A DNA stretch of 64,000 bases from Nocardioides cavernae (GCF_013410035.1 NZ_JACCBW010000002.1:558001-622000), one strand, 5' to 3'. Shown: positions 36,674 through 46,561, numbered from the stretch's first letter. A program made the numbers and translations. The notes: generated by a model not told the origin, from the letters alone.

Positions 36674-37905
36674 CCGGTGCCGCGCCCGTCACGGCGGCCT
36701 CCCGGACCGTCGTGCTGATCCCGCTCGCGCTGGCCCTGCTGTCGATGATCGGGCCCTTCAGCATCGACACGCCCTTCCCGGCGTTCCCGCAGATGGGCGA
36801 GGCCCTCGACGTCTCCTCGGGCGAGCTCCAGCTCGTCGTCACCGCCTACATGCTGGCGTTCGCGGCGATGAGCGTCTTCCACGGCCCGCTCTCGGACGCC
36901 GTGGGGAGGCGACCGGTGATCGTGTGGTCCCTGCTCGCGTACGCCGTCGCCTCCGTCGCCTGCGCGTTCGCCCCGACCCTCGAGTGGCTGCTGGTGGGCC
37001 GGGTCGTGCAGGGGCTGGCGGCGGGCGGCTCGACCATCGTCAGCCGGACGATCATCCGCGACCTCTTCGACGGCCGCGAGGCCCAGCGGATGATGAGCCA
37101 GGTCTCGGTGATCTTCGGCCTCGCGCCCGCCGTCGCGCCCGTCCTGGGCGGCCTGCTCATCCAGGTGGGCCCGTGGGAGACCGTCTTCTGGTTCATGGCG
37201 GCGCTCGCGCTCGCCCTGGTCGTCATGACGCTCACCCTGCTGCCCGAGAGCCACCCGCCCGAGCGGCGCGTGCCGCTGCGCGTCGGGGAGATCGTCGGCG
37301 GCCTGGCCACGGTGGTGCGGGTGCCCGCGTTCCACCGGATGGCGTGGGCCGGCACGCTCGTCTTCGGTGCCCAGTTCCTCTACATCGGCGGCGCGTCGAT
37401 CTTCGTCGTCGACCTGCTCGGCGAGGGCGAGCTCGACTTCTGGAAGCTCTTCGTCCCCATGATCGGCGCGATGGTCGTGGGGTCGTTGGTCAGCGGTCGC
37501 CTCGGCCGACTCGTCACCAGCTCACGGCTGGTCTCGATCGGGTACGCCGTCAGCACCGCCGGCGCGCTCCTCGGCGTGGCCGTCGCGCTGACCCCCGCCG
37601 GCGAGGTGCTCCCCTGGGGCGCGCTCGGCATCTCGCTCGTCGCCTTCGGCAACGGCCTGGCCTACCCCAACATCCAGCTGCTGATGCTCGACCTCGTCCC
37701 GACCCGCCGGGGTGCGGTGATGTCCGCGGGGTCGTTCGTCACGCTGGTGTTCAACGCCGTCAGCGCCGCCGTCCTCGCGCCGTACGCCGGCCGGTCGGTC
37801 CTCGGCTTCGCCGTGGCCGCCGCCGTGTGCGTCCTGCTCGGCTGGGGGTTCTGGCGCTGGCACCAGCACGCCGGGCGTCGCGAGGTCGCCGCCGCTGCGC
37901 TGTAG
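36670..37905 (+). CDS. Bcr/CflA-type MFS efflux carrier
   Basis: 411 aa, 12 helices. SIDTPFPAFPQMGEAL after helix 1 and the motif-A loop GPLSDAVGRRPVI mark the Bcr/CflA drug-resistance subfamily, as does the motif-C-like GLAPAVAPVLGGLL. It overlaps the GH15 gene by 4 bp (ATGA), so it is in the same operon, though the functional link is unclear. The substrate is unknown. Confidence 0.87.
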   Translation: MTGAAPVTAASRTVVLIPLALALLSMIGPFSIDTPFPAFPQMGEALDVSSGELQLVVTAYMLAFAAMSVFHGPLSDAVGRRPVIVWSLLAYAVASVACAFAPTLEWLLVGRVVQGLAAGGSTIVSRTIIRDLFDGREAQRMMSQVSVIFGLAPAVAPVLGGLLIQVGPWETVFWFMAALALALVVMTLTLLPESHPPERRVPLRVGEIVGGLATVVRVPAFHRMAWAGTLVFGAQFLYIGGASIFVVDLLGEGELDFWKLFVPMIGAMVVGSLVSGRLGRLVTSSRLVSIGYAVSTAGALLGVAVALTPAGEVLPWGALGISLVAFGNGLAYPNIQLLMLDLVPTRRGAVMSAGSFVTLVFNAVSAAVLAPYAGRSVLGFAVAAAVCVLLGWGFWRWHQHAGRREVAAAAL

Positions 37906-37990
37906 GTCTGGCAGGGGTCGGTCCGTTGGGGTGGCGGCAGGTCGCTCGGCCCGGCCGCGACCGCAAACCCTCGACCCGCCCCGCAGCCCC

Positions 37991-39916
37991 CTACGACGTC
38001 CAGGCCCGCCAGAGCCCGGCGTACTCCCCGTCGCGCTCGAGCAGCTCGTCGTGGCTGCCCAGCTCCACGATCTCGCCGTCGATGACGACGGCGATCCGGT
38101 CGGCGTCGTGCGCGGTGTGCAGGCGGTGTGCGATCGCGACGACGGTGCGGCCCTCGAGGAGGTTGTTCATCGACCCCTCGAGCGTGCGCGCGGTGCGCGG
38201 GTCGATGAGCGAGGTCGCCTCGTCGAGCACGAGGGTGTGCGGGTCGGCGATGATCAGCCGGGCGAGCGCGACCTGCTGGGCCTGGGCGGGCGTGAGGGAC
38301 GTACGCCCCGAGCCGATCACGGTGTCGAGCCCGTCGGGCAGGCGCTCGACCCAGGCCAGCGCGCCCACCGCGCGCAGCGCCTCGCGGACCGCGTCGTCGG
38401 AGGAGTCCTCGCGCGCGAGCACGACGTTGTCGCGGATCGTGCCGATGAAGACGTGGTGCTCCTGGGTGACCAGCGCGACCTCGGTGCGCAGCACCTCCAG
38501 CGGCAGGTCGACGAGCTCGACCCCGCCGACGCGGGCGGAGCCGGTGCGCGGCCGGTTGATGCCCGAGAGGAGCCGCCCGAGGGTCGACTTGCCCGACCCG
38601 CTCGGCCCGACGACCGCGAGGCGCTCGCCCGTGCGCAGGCGCAGGTCCACGCCGTGCAGCACGTCGTGGCCCTCGCGGTAGGCGAAGCGGAGGTCCTCGC
38701 CGACGAGCTCGACGCCGTCGGGCAGCACGTCGCGGGCCTCGCGGTCCGGCGGCACCTCCGCGATGCCGAGCAGGCGGCTGGTCGACGCGGCGCCGACCTG
38801 GAGCCGGTCGACCTCGCCGATGACCGCGTCCAGGGGCTCGCTCAGGGCGACGACGTAGAGCATCGCCGCGGTGATCTGGCCCAGGTCGACCCAGCCCTGG
38901 CTGTAGCCGTAGGCGCCGACGAGCAGCGTCACCACCTGCGGCACCTGGAAGGCCCCGTTGAGCGCCGCGAAGAGGACGTTGCGCAGCGTCATGCCGTAGC
39001 GCTCGGCCTGCGCCGAGACCTCGATGTCGTCGCCGCCCGCGCGCACGCGGTCCCCGGACAACCCGAGCGCCTCGACGGTGCGGGCACCCTCGACGGTCTC
39101 GGTGAGGGTCGTGTTGATGCGCGAGTAGGTCGCACCCTCGGTGATGTACGCCTTGGGCGCGCGCCGCAGGTAGGTGCGGACCGCGGGGGTGCAGAGCCCG
39201 AACACCACCAGCGCGGGCAGCGCGAGGACCAGCGAGTTCAGCATCATCGCCACGACGGACAGCACGACGGTGAGCAGCGAGATCAGCAGCCGCGGCACCC
39301 CCCACTGCACGGAGCGGGCCATCGTGCCGACGTCGCGGGTCACCCGGGTGACGAGGTCGCCGGTGCTGGCGCCCTCGACCCGACCGACGGGGAGCCGCAG
39401 GATCGTCTCGACGACGTACTCCCGCGCGGACGCGAGCAGGTCCTGCCCGAAGTGCGTGGACGTCCGCTGGGCGCCGAAGGTGAAGACCGCCTGCAGGGCG
39501 ACGACGCCGATGACCGCGAGAGCGACGCCGTTGAGGTCGGCCACCGCGGCGTCGCTCGACTCGACCCGGTTGACGAGCTCGCCGAGCAGGCGCGGGACCA
39601 CGAGCGCGGCGGCCGCGGCCAGCGCGTTGAGGGCGACCAGCAGGGCGAAGGAGCGCTTCTTGCGCCGGATCAGGTCGCCGAAGAACGCGAGGACCTCGCG
39701 GTTGCCCGACACCGGCCAGCCGCGCACCGGGTTGCGCGAAGCGGCGTAGACGTCCTCGGCGCGCTGCCGGCGCAGGTCGTGGCGCTGCCACAGCGCGCGG
39801 TTGCGCTCGCGGACGCCGGCGTGCTCAGGAGGGCGCAGCGCGTCGGGGATCACGGGCGGGTCGCCGGAGCGGTCGCGCCAGGTGTCGGCGGAGGTGGCCA
39901 GCAGGTCGGTGGTCAC
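37991..39916 (-). CDS. ABC exporter half-transporter with intact Walker motifs and broken signature
   Basis: 641 aa: six-helix exporter domain (about 80-365) and nucleotide-binding domain (about 400-640). Walker A GPSGSGKST at 437-445 and Walker B TLVLDEATS at 561-569 are intact, but the ABC signature LSGGQ is replaced by LTPAQ (541-545). It overlaps the partner gene by 4 bp. It supplies the Walker side of the one competent ATP site of the heterodimer. The substrate is unknown. Confidence 0.9.
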   Translation of the reverse strand: MTTDLLATSADTWRDRSGDPPVIPDALRPPEHAGVRERNRALWQRHDLRRQRAEDVYAASRNPVRGWPVSGNREVLAFFGDLIRRKKRSFALLVALNALAAAAALVVPRLLGELVNRVESSDAAVADLNGVALAVIGVVALQAVFTFGAQRTSTHFGQDLLASAREYVVETILRLPVGRVEGASTGDLVTRVTRDVGTMARSVQWGVPRLLISLLTVVLSVVAMMLNSLVLALPALVVFGLCTPAVRTYLRRAPKAYITEGATYSRINTTLTETVEGARTVEALGLSGDRVRAGGDDIEVSAQAERYGMTLRNVLFAALNGAFQVPQVVTLLVGAYGYSQGWVDLGQITAAMLYVVALSEPLDAVIGEVDRLQVGAASTSRLLGIAEVPPDREARDVLPDGVELVGEDLRFAYREGHDVLHGVDLRLRTGERLAVVGPSGSGKSTLGRLLSGINRPRTGSARVGGVELVDLPLEVLRTEVALVTQEHHVFIGTIRDNVVLAREDSSDDAVREALRAVGALAWVERLPDGLDTVIGSGRTSLTPAQAQQVALARLIIADPHTLVLDEATSLIDPRTARTLEGSMNNLLEGRTVVAIAHRLHTAHDADRIAVVIDGEIVELGSHDELLERDGEYAGLWRAWTS

Positions 39917-41805
39917 CGCAGCGCCTCCTCGGTCTCGGGGTCGTCGTCGAGGGCCCGCGCGACCACGTGGCGGTAGTCGTCGTCGGCGGCGAGCAGGTCG
40001 GCGTGGTCACCCTCCGCGACGACCGTGCCGTCGTGCAGCAGGACGACGTGGTCGGCGTGGTGCAGCCAGAGCGGGGAGACTGTGGTCACGACGGTCGTAC
40101 GCCCCCGGCGGGTCTCGGCGACGCGTGCCGCGATCCGCGCCTCGGTGTGCGCGTCGACCGCCGAGGTGGGCTCGACCAGCACGAGCACGGGAGGGTCGGC
40201 GGCGACCGCCCGGGCGAGGACGACCCGCTGGCGCTGCCCGCCGGACAGGCCGCGGCCGCGTTCGTCGAGCTGGCCCTGCCATCCCTCCGGCAGTGCGTCG
40301 TAGACGTCCTCCGCGTTGGCGACCCGCAGCGCGTGCTCGGCCTGCTCGCGCGAGAGCCGGCCGTGGGGGTCGACGGCGTCCTGGAGCGTGCCGGCGAAGA
40401 GCTGGCTGCCGGTGTCGCTGACCAGCACCTGCCGCCGCACCTCGCGGAGGTCGGCGCGGGCGAGGTCGACGCCACCGAGGGTGACGCCCCAGTCGCGACC
40501 GGCCCGCTCCTCGTCGAGCGCCGCCAAGCGTGCACGTTCCTCGGCCCGGGCGGCCCTGGCCCGGCGGGCGGCGCGGCCCTTGGCCTCGTCGTCGTCGAGC
40601 GGCACGGGCTCGGTGTCGGCCGGGAGGTAGCGACCGAGGCGGTCGGCGACGGCCGCGCTCTGCTCGGGGACGGCGCTGACGACGACCGTGAGGATGCCCG
40701 GGCGCACGGTGAGCCCGCTGGCCTCGTCGTGCAGGGCGCCCGAGCCGTCGAGGGCGACGGGTGCGACCGGCGGGCGCCACGGCGGGCGCTGCTCGAAGAT
40801 CGCGATCGCCTTGCGCGCGCTCACCAGCGAGCGGACGCCCTTCTGTGCGAGCTCGAAGAAGGTCCTGATCGGGCCGACCATGAACAGGCCGTACCCGAGG
40901 AACGTGATGAGCTCGCCGACCGTGAGGTCCCCCGACTCCACCTGCCGGGTCCCGAGCCACACGAGCGCGACGAGGAAGATGCCCGACAGCAGCACCCCGA
41001 CCGCCTCGACGACGGCCTGCCAGATGCCGGCGGCGACACCGGCCTGCTTGGCCGACTGCGACTGGCGGGCGTAGTTGGCGCCGAAGGTCTGCTCCCCGCC
41101 GATGCCGCGCAGGATCCGGAGGCCGGCCACGATGTCGGTGGCCATCGAGGTGAGGTCGGACGTGCGCGAGCGCTCCACCTGCTGGCGGGCGTGCAGCGGC
41201 CGGAGCAGCGGCAGGGCCGCGCCGAGCAGGACGGGCGCGGCGACCAGCGTCAGCAGGCCGAGCTGCCACGACATCGTCAGCACGATGAAGGCCACCGTGA
41301 GGTACGAGACCAGCTGGCCGGCGGCGCGGGCCACGATCTCGGTGAGCGCCCCGAACTCGTCGGAGTCGCTCGACGCGACGCTCAGCACCTCGCCGGTGGG
41401 GGAGCGGCGGGGCAGGACGTGCCCCATCTGCGCCACCTTGCGGGTCACCATCTCCAGCGTCCCGTAGAGGCTGACGAGCCAGCTGCGGACCACGAGCGTG
41501 TGCGACACGATGCCGAACACGGAACCGATCAGCACGACGAGCAGCAGCAGCGCCGCCCAGCCGAGCAGGGCGGTGGTCGAGCCGCCGACGATGCCCTGGT
41601 CGACGGCGCGGCCGAAGATCCACGGGCCGAGCGTCTGCGGCAGGAACCACAGGCCGTAGCAGAGCGACGAGAGCGCGATCAGCGCCTTCTGCTGGCCCAG
41701 GACCCATCGCAGGAACGCCGCGGGCGACCGGGTGTCGGGATCCGGTGAGGGTGCGTCGTCGCTGCCGGTGAAGAACGTCGCGATCCGGGGAGGGAAGTCC
41801 TGCAT
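39913..41805 (-). CDS. ABC exporter half-transporter lacking Walker A
   Basis: 630 aa: exporter membrane domain (about 30-335) and a degenerate nucleotide-binding domain. Where Walker A should lie (about 371-390) there is no GxxGxGKS/T, only VVVSAVPEQSAAVADRL. An Ala/Arg-rich, probably coiled segment (407-436) follows. Walker B is VLVLVEPTS (540-548), with Val for Asp. The signature LSGGQRQR (520-527) is intact. It therefore cannot bind ATP normally but can complete its partner's site. First gene of the pair, with ATG at 41805. Confidence 0.9.
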   Translation of the reverse strand: MQDFPPRIATFFTGSDDAPSPDPDTRSPAAFLRWVLGQQKALIALSSLCYGLWFLPQTLGPWIFGRAVDQGIVGGSTTALLGWAALLLLVVLIGSVFGIVSHTLVVRSWLVSLYGTLEMVTRKVAQMGHVLPRRSPTGEVLSVASSDSDEFGALTEIVARAAGQLVSYLTVAFIVLTMSWQLGLLTLVAAPVLLGAALPLLRPLHARQQVERSRTSDLTSMATDIVAGLRILRGIGGEQTFGANYARQSQSAKQAGVAAGIWQAVVEAVGVLLSGIFLVALVWLGTRQVESGDLTVGELITFLGYGLFMVGPIRTFFELAQKGVRSLVSARKAIAIFEQRPPWRPPVAPVALDGSGALHDEASGLTVRPGILTVVVSAVPEQSAAVADRLGRYLPADTEPVPLDDDEAKGRAARRARAARAEERARLAALDEERAGRDWGVTLGGVDLARADLREVRRQVLVSDTGSQLFAGTLQDAVDPHGRLSREQAEHALRVANAEDVYDALPEGWQGQLDERGRGLSGGQRQRVVLARAVAADPPVLVLVEPTSAVDAHTEARIAARVAETRRGRTTVVTTVSPLWLHHADHVVLLHDGTVVAEGDHADLLAADDDYRHVVARALDDDPETEEALR

Positions 41806-41859
41806 GTCGTCGACGACCCTAAGCGGCGGTGCCCCACGGGCACGACTCGATAACGGGGC

Positions 41860-42954
41860 TCAGGCCGCACCGTGGGCCGGGTAGTCGGTGTAACCCTCGG
41901 CGTCGCCGCCGTAGAACGACTCCGGGCGCGGCGGGTTGAGCGGCAGGTCCTCGGCGAGCCGCCGCGGGAGGTCGGGGTTGGCGATGAACGCCCGACCGAA
42001 CGCGGCGGCGTCGATGAACCCGGCGTCGAGCAGTCGCTCCGCCTTCGCGCGGTCGTAGCTCCCGGCGCCGACGATCGGGCCGGGGTGGGCCTCGCGCAGC
42101 GCCTGCCGGTAGTCGTCGTCGAGCACCGGGCCCCCGGCCCAGTCCGGCTCGGAGAGGTGGAGGAACGCGAGGTCGCGCCGGCCCAGCTCGCGGGCGACGT
42201 GCAGCCCGGCCTCGGCGCCCTCGGGGTCGGTGGTGCCGTTGAAGGAGCCGATCGGCGAGATCCGGATCCCGACCCGGTCCGAGGACCACGCGCCGATCAC
42301 CGCGTCGGTGACCTCGAGCATCAGCCGGGCGCGGTTCTCCAGCGAGCCGCCGTACTCGTCGGTGCGCAGGTTGCTGTCCGCCGCGAGGAACTGGTGCAGC
42401 AGGTAGCCGTGCGCGCCGTGGATCTCGACGAGGTCGAAGCCCGCCTCGCGGGCGTTGGTGGTCGCGCGCCGGAAGTCCTCGAGCAGCCGGGGGACCTCGT
42501 CGAGGCGCAGCGGCCGGGGCACCGGGCAGTCGACGCGGGTCGGCCGGCCGTCCTCACCGCGCACGGTCGTCCGGTTGCGGTACGGCCCGTCGCTCGCCGA
42601 CACGGGCAGCGCGCCGTCGTGCAGCGACTCGTGGGAGACGCGACCGACGTGCCACAGCTGGGCCGCGATGAGGCCGCCGGCGTCGTGCACGGCGTCGGTG
42701 ATGCGACGCCACCCGGCGACCTGCTCGTCGCTGTGGATGCCGGGGGTGTCCATGTAGCCCTTGCCCTCCGGGCTGACCTGGGTCCCCTCGGAGACCAGCA
42801 GGCCGGCACTGGCGCGCTGCACGTAGTAGTCACGCATCAGGTCGTTGGGCACGTCGCCGGGGACGCTCGCCCGCATCCGCGTCAACGGGGCCATGAACGC
42901 ACGGTTCTGCGTACGCACCGCGCCGAGGGTCAGGGGGTCGAAGAGGGAGGGCAC
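41860..42954 (-). CDS. Old Yellow Enzyme family alkene reductase
   Basis: FMN-dependent NAD(P)H oxidoreductase of 364 aa that reduces activated C=C bonds. Features: SLFDPLTLGAVRTQNRAFMAPLTRMRA at the N terminus, SEGTQVSPEGKGY, AQLWHVGRVSH, and the active-site block EIHGAHGYLLHQF then RTDEYGGSLENRARL. The C terminus has IVGAGSYDRAKAE and FGRAFIANPDLPRRL for phosphate binding. The GTG at 42954 is chosen from the family N terminus; a TTG at 42966 is possible. The physiological substrate is unknown. Confidence 0.9.
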   Translation of the reverse strand: MPSLFDPLTLGAVRTQNRAFMAPLTRMRASVPGDVPNDLMRDYYVQRASAGLLVSEGTQVSPEGKGYMDTPGIHSDEQVAGWRRITDAVHDAGGLIAAQLWHVGRVSHESLHDGALPVSASDGPYRNRTTVRGEDGRPTRVDCPVPRPLRLDEVPRLLEDFRRATTNAREAGFDLVEIHGAHGYLLHQFLAADSNLRTDEYGGSLENRARLMLEVTDAVIGAWSSDRVGIRISPIGSFNGTTDPEGAEAGLHVARELGRRDLAFLHLSEPDWAGGPVLDDDYRQALREAHPGPIVGAGSYDRAKAERLLDAGFIDAAAFGRAFIANPDLPRRLAEDLPLNPPRPESFYGGDAEGYTDYPAHGAA

Positions 42955-43071
42955 GACGGGCCGCAACGGGGCGTGTGGGGCCGCTATTCCCACCTCTCTC
43001 GCCCCACCCCCGGCCGACAGGGCATCCGGAGGGACGGTGCGGCGTGACCGAGCGCGAGGCAGGATGGTCGT

Positions 43072-45495
43072 GTGACCTTCCTCTCCCAGCTGCGCGACGT
43101 GCCCGACCGCCTCCGCAAGGAGTCCCGCCAGGTGCCCACCGGCGACATCGACGAGACGGAGGTCGAGGTCGACTCGTCCGCCCACGCCGCCGCCGGTGCC
43201 ACGGCCGTCGCCGTCGCGATGCGCCGCGCCCTCGGGCAGATGGGCGTACGCCGCACCGCCTCGACGCTGCTGCGGCTCAACCAGGTCGACGGGTTCGACT
43301 GCCAGGGCTGTGCGTGGCCCGACCCCGCTCCGGGGCACCGCCACGCCGCCGAGTTCTGCGAGAACGGCGCCAAGGCCGTCGCCGAGGAGGCGACCAAGGA
43401 GCTGCTCGACCGCGAGTTCTTCGCGACCCACTCGGTCGAGGACCTCGCCGGCCGCACGGAGTTCTGGCTCGGCAAGCAGGGCCGGATCACCGAGCCGATG
43501 GTGCTGCGTCCGGGCGCGACGCACTACACGCCGATCTCCTGGGACGACGCCTTCGCGACGATCGCGGGCCACCTCAACCGGCTCGACGACCCCGACCAGG
43601 CCACCTTCTACACCTCGGGGAAGACCTCCAACGAGGCGGCGTTCGTCTACCAGCTCTTCGTGCGGGCCTTCGGCACCAACAACCTCCCCGACTGCTCCAA
43701 CATGTGCCACGAGTCGTCCGGCTCGGCGCTCGTCGACACCATCGGCATCGGCAAGGGCTCGGTCAGTCTCGAGGACATCCACCAGGCCAAGCTGATCGTC
43801 GTCGTCGGGCAGAACCCCGGCACCAACCACCCGCGGATGCTGTCCGCGCTGGAGGAGGCGAAGTCGCGGGGTGCCCGCATCATCGCGATCAACCCGCTGC
43901 AGGAGGCGGGTCTCGTCCGGTTCAAGAACCCCCAGAACGCCAAGGGCCTGACCGTCGGCACCGCGCTCGCCGACCTCCACCTCCCGATCCGCCTCAACGG
44001 CGACCTCGCCTTCTTCCAGGCCGTCGGCTCGCTGCTCGTGGAGTGGGACGCCCTCGACCACGACTTCCTCGAGCGCTACGCGACCGGGTACGCCGACTAC
44101 GCCGCGCACGTCGCCGACCTCGACTGGGGCAAGGTCGAGGCCTCGACGGGGCTGACGCGGGAGCAGATCACCGAGGCCGCGCGGATGTTCGCCGACTCGC
44201 CTGCGACCATCACCTGCTGGGCGATGGGCATCACCCAGCACCACAACGCGGTCGGCACGATCAAGGAGATCGTCAACGTCGCCCTGCTGCAGGGCAACAT
44301 CGGCAAGCCGGGCGCCGGCGTGTGCCCCGTGCGCGGGCACTCCAACGTCCAGGGCGACCGCACGATGGGCATCTGGGAGCGGCTGCCCGACCACTTCCTC
44401 GACGCGATCCGCGACGAGTTCGGCTTCGAGCCGCCCCGCGAGCACGGCCTCGACACCGTCGGCTCGATCCGCGCCCTGCGCGACGGCAAGATCCGGGTCT
44501 TCTTCGGCATGGGCGGCAACTTCGTCGGCGCGGCGCCGGACACCGAGGCGACCGAGGCGGCGATGCGCAACGCGGCCCTCACCGTCCACGTCTCCACCAA
44601 GCTCAACCGCTCGCACGTCGTGCACGGCGGCGAGGCGCTGATCCTCCCGGCCCTCGGCCGCAGCGAGAAGGACCTGACCGGCGGCCGCGTCCAGCGCGTC
44701 ACGGTCGAGGACTCGATGTCGGCCGTGCACGCCTCGCACGGTCCGCTCGAGCCCGCCTCGGAGCACCTGCGCTCCGAGGTCGGCATCGTCTGCTCCCTCG
44801 CGATCGCCACGCTCGGCGAGGACTCGACGATCCCGTGGGCGGCGTTCCGCGAGGACTACGGCGAGATCCGACGACGGATCGCACGGGTCGTGCCCGGCTG
44901 TGCGGCGTACGACGAGAAGGTCCACGAGCCCGGCGGCTTCGTGCTGCCGCACCCTCCCCGCGACAACCGCGTCTTCGAGACGCCGAGCGGGCGGGCGGTG
45001 CTGACGTGCACCCCGGTCGACGTGCTCGACGTGCCGCGCGGGCGGTACCTGCTGCAGACGATGCGCTCGCACGACCAGTTCAACACCACGATCTACGGCC
45101 TCGACGACCGCTACCGCGGCGTCAAGGGCGGGCGCCGCGTGCTCTTCGTCAACCCCGACGACCTGCGCGACTCCGGCTTCGAGGAGGGCGACCTCGTCGA
45201 CATCGTCAGCGAGTGGAAGGACGGGGTCGAGCGGACCGCGCGGTCCTTCCGGCTCGTGGGCTACGACCAGCCGCGCGGCTGCGTCGCGGCCTACTACCCC
45301 GAGGCCAACGCGCTCGTCCCGCTCGACTCGACGGCCGAGAAGAGCAACCAGCCGGTCTACAAGTCCGTCGTCGTCCGACTCGACCGGCCCGGCGCCGCGG
45401 ACGGGACGTCGGAGGCGGGGGAGCGCGGCTCGCACGGGTCGCCGGACCAGGGGTCGGGGTCGCTCCGCGACGACGAGCCGCACCACCTCAGCTGA
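43072..45495 (+). CDS. FdhF/YdeP-type molybdopterin oxidoreductase
   Basis: 807 aa. It belongs to the formate-dehydrogenase-alpha-like YdeP group. Cys-rich start CQGCAWPDP (C77, C80) with C96 in EFCENGAK; molybdenum ligand C212 in NMCHESSG; molybdopterin-binding VVVGQNPGTNHPRM and the C-terminal cofactor domain from about residue 655. No electron-transfer partner or FdhD gene lies nearby, so its redox partner is unknown; formate oxidation is only one possibility. GTG start. The last ~35 residues are Gly/Ser/Asp-rich and look disordered. Confidence 0.88.
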   Translation: MTFLSQLRDVPDRLRKESRQVPTGDIDETEVEVDSSAHAAAGATAVAVAMRRALGQMGVRRTASTLLRLNQVDGFDCQGCAWPDPAPGHRHAAEFCENGAKAVAEEATKELLDREFFATHSVEDLAGRTEFWLGKQGRITEPMVLRPGATHYTPISWDDAFATIAGHLNRLDDPDQATFYTSGKTSNEAAFVYQLFVRAFGTNNLPDCSNMCHESSGSALVDTIGIGKGSVSLEDIHQAKLIVVVGQNPGTNHPRMLSALEEAKSRGARIIAINPLQEAGLVRFKNPQNAKGLTVGTALADLHLPIRLNGDLAFFQAVGSLLVEWDALDHDFLERYATGYADYAAHVADLDWGKVEASTGLTREQITEAARMFADSPATITCWAMGITQHHNAVGTIKEIVNVALLQGNIGKPGAGVCPVRGHSNVQGDRTMGIWERLPDHFLDAIRDEFGFEPPREHGLDTVGSIRALRDGKIRVFFGMGGNFVGAAPDTEATEAAMRNAALTVHVSTKLNRSHVVHGGEALILPALGRSEKDLTGGRVQRVTVEDSMSAVHASHGPLEPASEHLRSEVGIVCSLAIATLGEDSTIPWAAFREDYGEIRRRIARVVPGCAAYDEKVHEPGGFVLPHPPRDNRVFETPSGRAVLTCTPVDVLDVPRGRYLLQTMRSHDQFNTTIYGLDDRYRGVKGGRRVLFVNPDDLRDSGFEEGDLVDIVSEWKDGVERTARSFRLVGYDQPRGCVAAYYPEANALVPLDSTAEKSNQPVYKSVVVRLDRPGAADGTSEAGERGSHGSPDQGSGSLRDDEPHHLS

Positions 45496-45575
45496 GGCCG
45501 GGCTGACGCGTGGTGCGGACCCCGACCAAAGTCGTTCCCTGGGCGGACACGTCCACGCCGGCTCACCCGTACGGG

Positions 45576-45581
45576 TAGCGT
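45576..45581 (+). promoter_or_regulatory. -10 box TAGCGT of the pirin gene
   Basis: TAGCGT, 8 nt before the ATG at 45590. Confidence 0.4.
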
Positions 45582-45589
45582 GGCCGTCG

Positions 45590-46507
45590 ATGTCCGCGCA
45601 GATCGACGTGCTCACCTCGCGCGAGGTGCCTCTGGGGGGTCCTCGCGCCATGCGCGTACGCCGCACGCTCCCGCAGCGGCACCGCTCGCTCATCGGCGCC
45701 TGGTGCTTCGTGGACCACTACGGCCCCGACGAGGTGGAGGACACCGGCGGCATGGTGGTCGCCCCCCACCCGCACACCGGGCTGCAGACCGCGAGCTGGC
45801 TCTTCGAGGGCGAGATCGAGCACCGGGACTCCGCGGGCAACCACGCGATCGTGCGCGCCGGCGAGCTCAACCTGATGACCGCCGGCCACGGCATCTCGCA
45901 CTCGGAGGTCTCGACGGACGGCACGTCCGTGCTCCACGGCGCCCAGCTGTGGATCGCGCTGCCCGACGGCACCCGTGACACCGCACCCGGCTTCGAGCAC
46001 TTCGCGCCGCAGCCGGTGCGGGGGCCCGGCTGGGAGGCCCGGGTCTTCCTCGGCTCCCTCCTCGGCGCCCGGTCCCCTGTCACGACCCACACGCCGCTGC
46101 TCGGCGTCGAGCTGATGCTGGCCACCGGCAGGACCCTCGAGGTCGAGGTCGACGAGACCTTCGAGCACGGGGTCCTGCTCGACGTCGGCGTCATCGAGAT
46201 CGAGGGCACCGAGCTCAAGCCCAGCGACCTCGCCTACGCCGCCCCGGGGAGCCGGACGCTCACGATCACCGCCCACGAGGAGGCCCGGCTGCTCCTGCTG
46301 GGCGGCCCGCCGTTCGGCGAGGCGATCGTCATGTGGTGGAACTTCATCGGCCGCACCCACGAGGAGATCGTCGGCTTCCGCGAGGAGTGGCAGGCCCAGC
46401 TCCACGACAAGCGCCAGGTCGACGGCCGGTTCGGCGTGGTCGACATCGACATGGACTCCATCCCGGCGCCCGAGATGCCCAACGTGCGGCTCAAGCTCCG
46501 GCACTGA
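45590..46507 (+). CDS. Pirin family protein
   Basis: 305 aa bicupin of the pirin family. The metal-binding pattern PHPHTGLQTASWLFEGEIEHRDS and the second block LNLMTAGHGISHSE are intact. Bacterial pirins have been linked to quercetin dioxygenase activity or to control of pyruvate metabolism; which applies here is not shown. The C-terminal domain ends with NFIGRTHEEIVGFREEW, a common pirin ending. Single gene. Confidence 0.9.
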   Translation: MSAQIDVLTSREVPLGGPRAMRVRRTLPQRHRSLIGAWCFVDHYGPDEVEDTGGMVVAPHPHTGLQTASWLFEGEIEHRDSAGNHAIVRAGELNLMTAGHGISHSEVSTDGTSVLHGAQLWIALPDGTRDTAPGFEHFAPQPVRGPGWEARVFLGSLLGARSPVTTHTPLLGVELMLATGRTLEVEVDETFEHGVLLDVGVIEIEGTELKPSDLAYAAPGSRTLTITAHEEARLLLLGGPPFGEAIVMWWNFIGRTHEEIVGFREEWQAQLHDKRQVDGRFGVVDIDMDSIPAPEMPNVRLKLRH

Positions 46508-46548
46508 CCTCCCCCACGCGGGGTACGCGGCCACCGCGGATCCCGCCC

Positions 46549-46554
46549 TAGAGT
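46549..46554 (+). promoter_or_regulatory. -10 box TAGAGT of the MFS-CNB gene
   Basis: TAGAGT, 7 nt before the ATG at 46562. Confidence 0.45.
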
Positions 46555-46561
46555 CGCGGGC

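Noticed and set aside
41860..45693. Very long open frame on the minus strand (over 1200 codons)
   Set aside because: Only 41860-42954 encodes a recognisable protein. The rest runs antisense to the molybdoenzyme gene and has the His/Asp/Glu/Arg composition typical of non-coding frames in GC-rich DNA.
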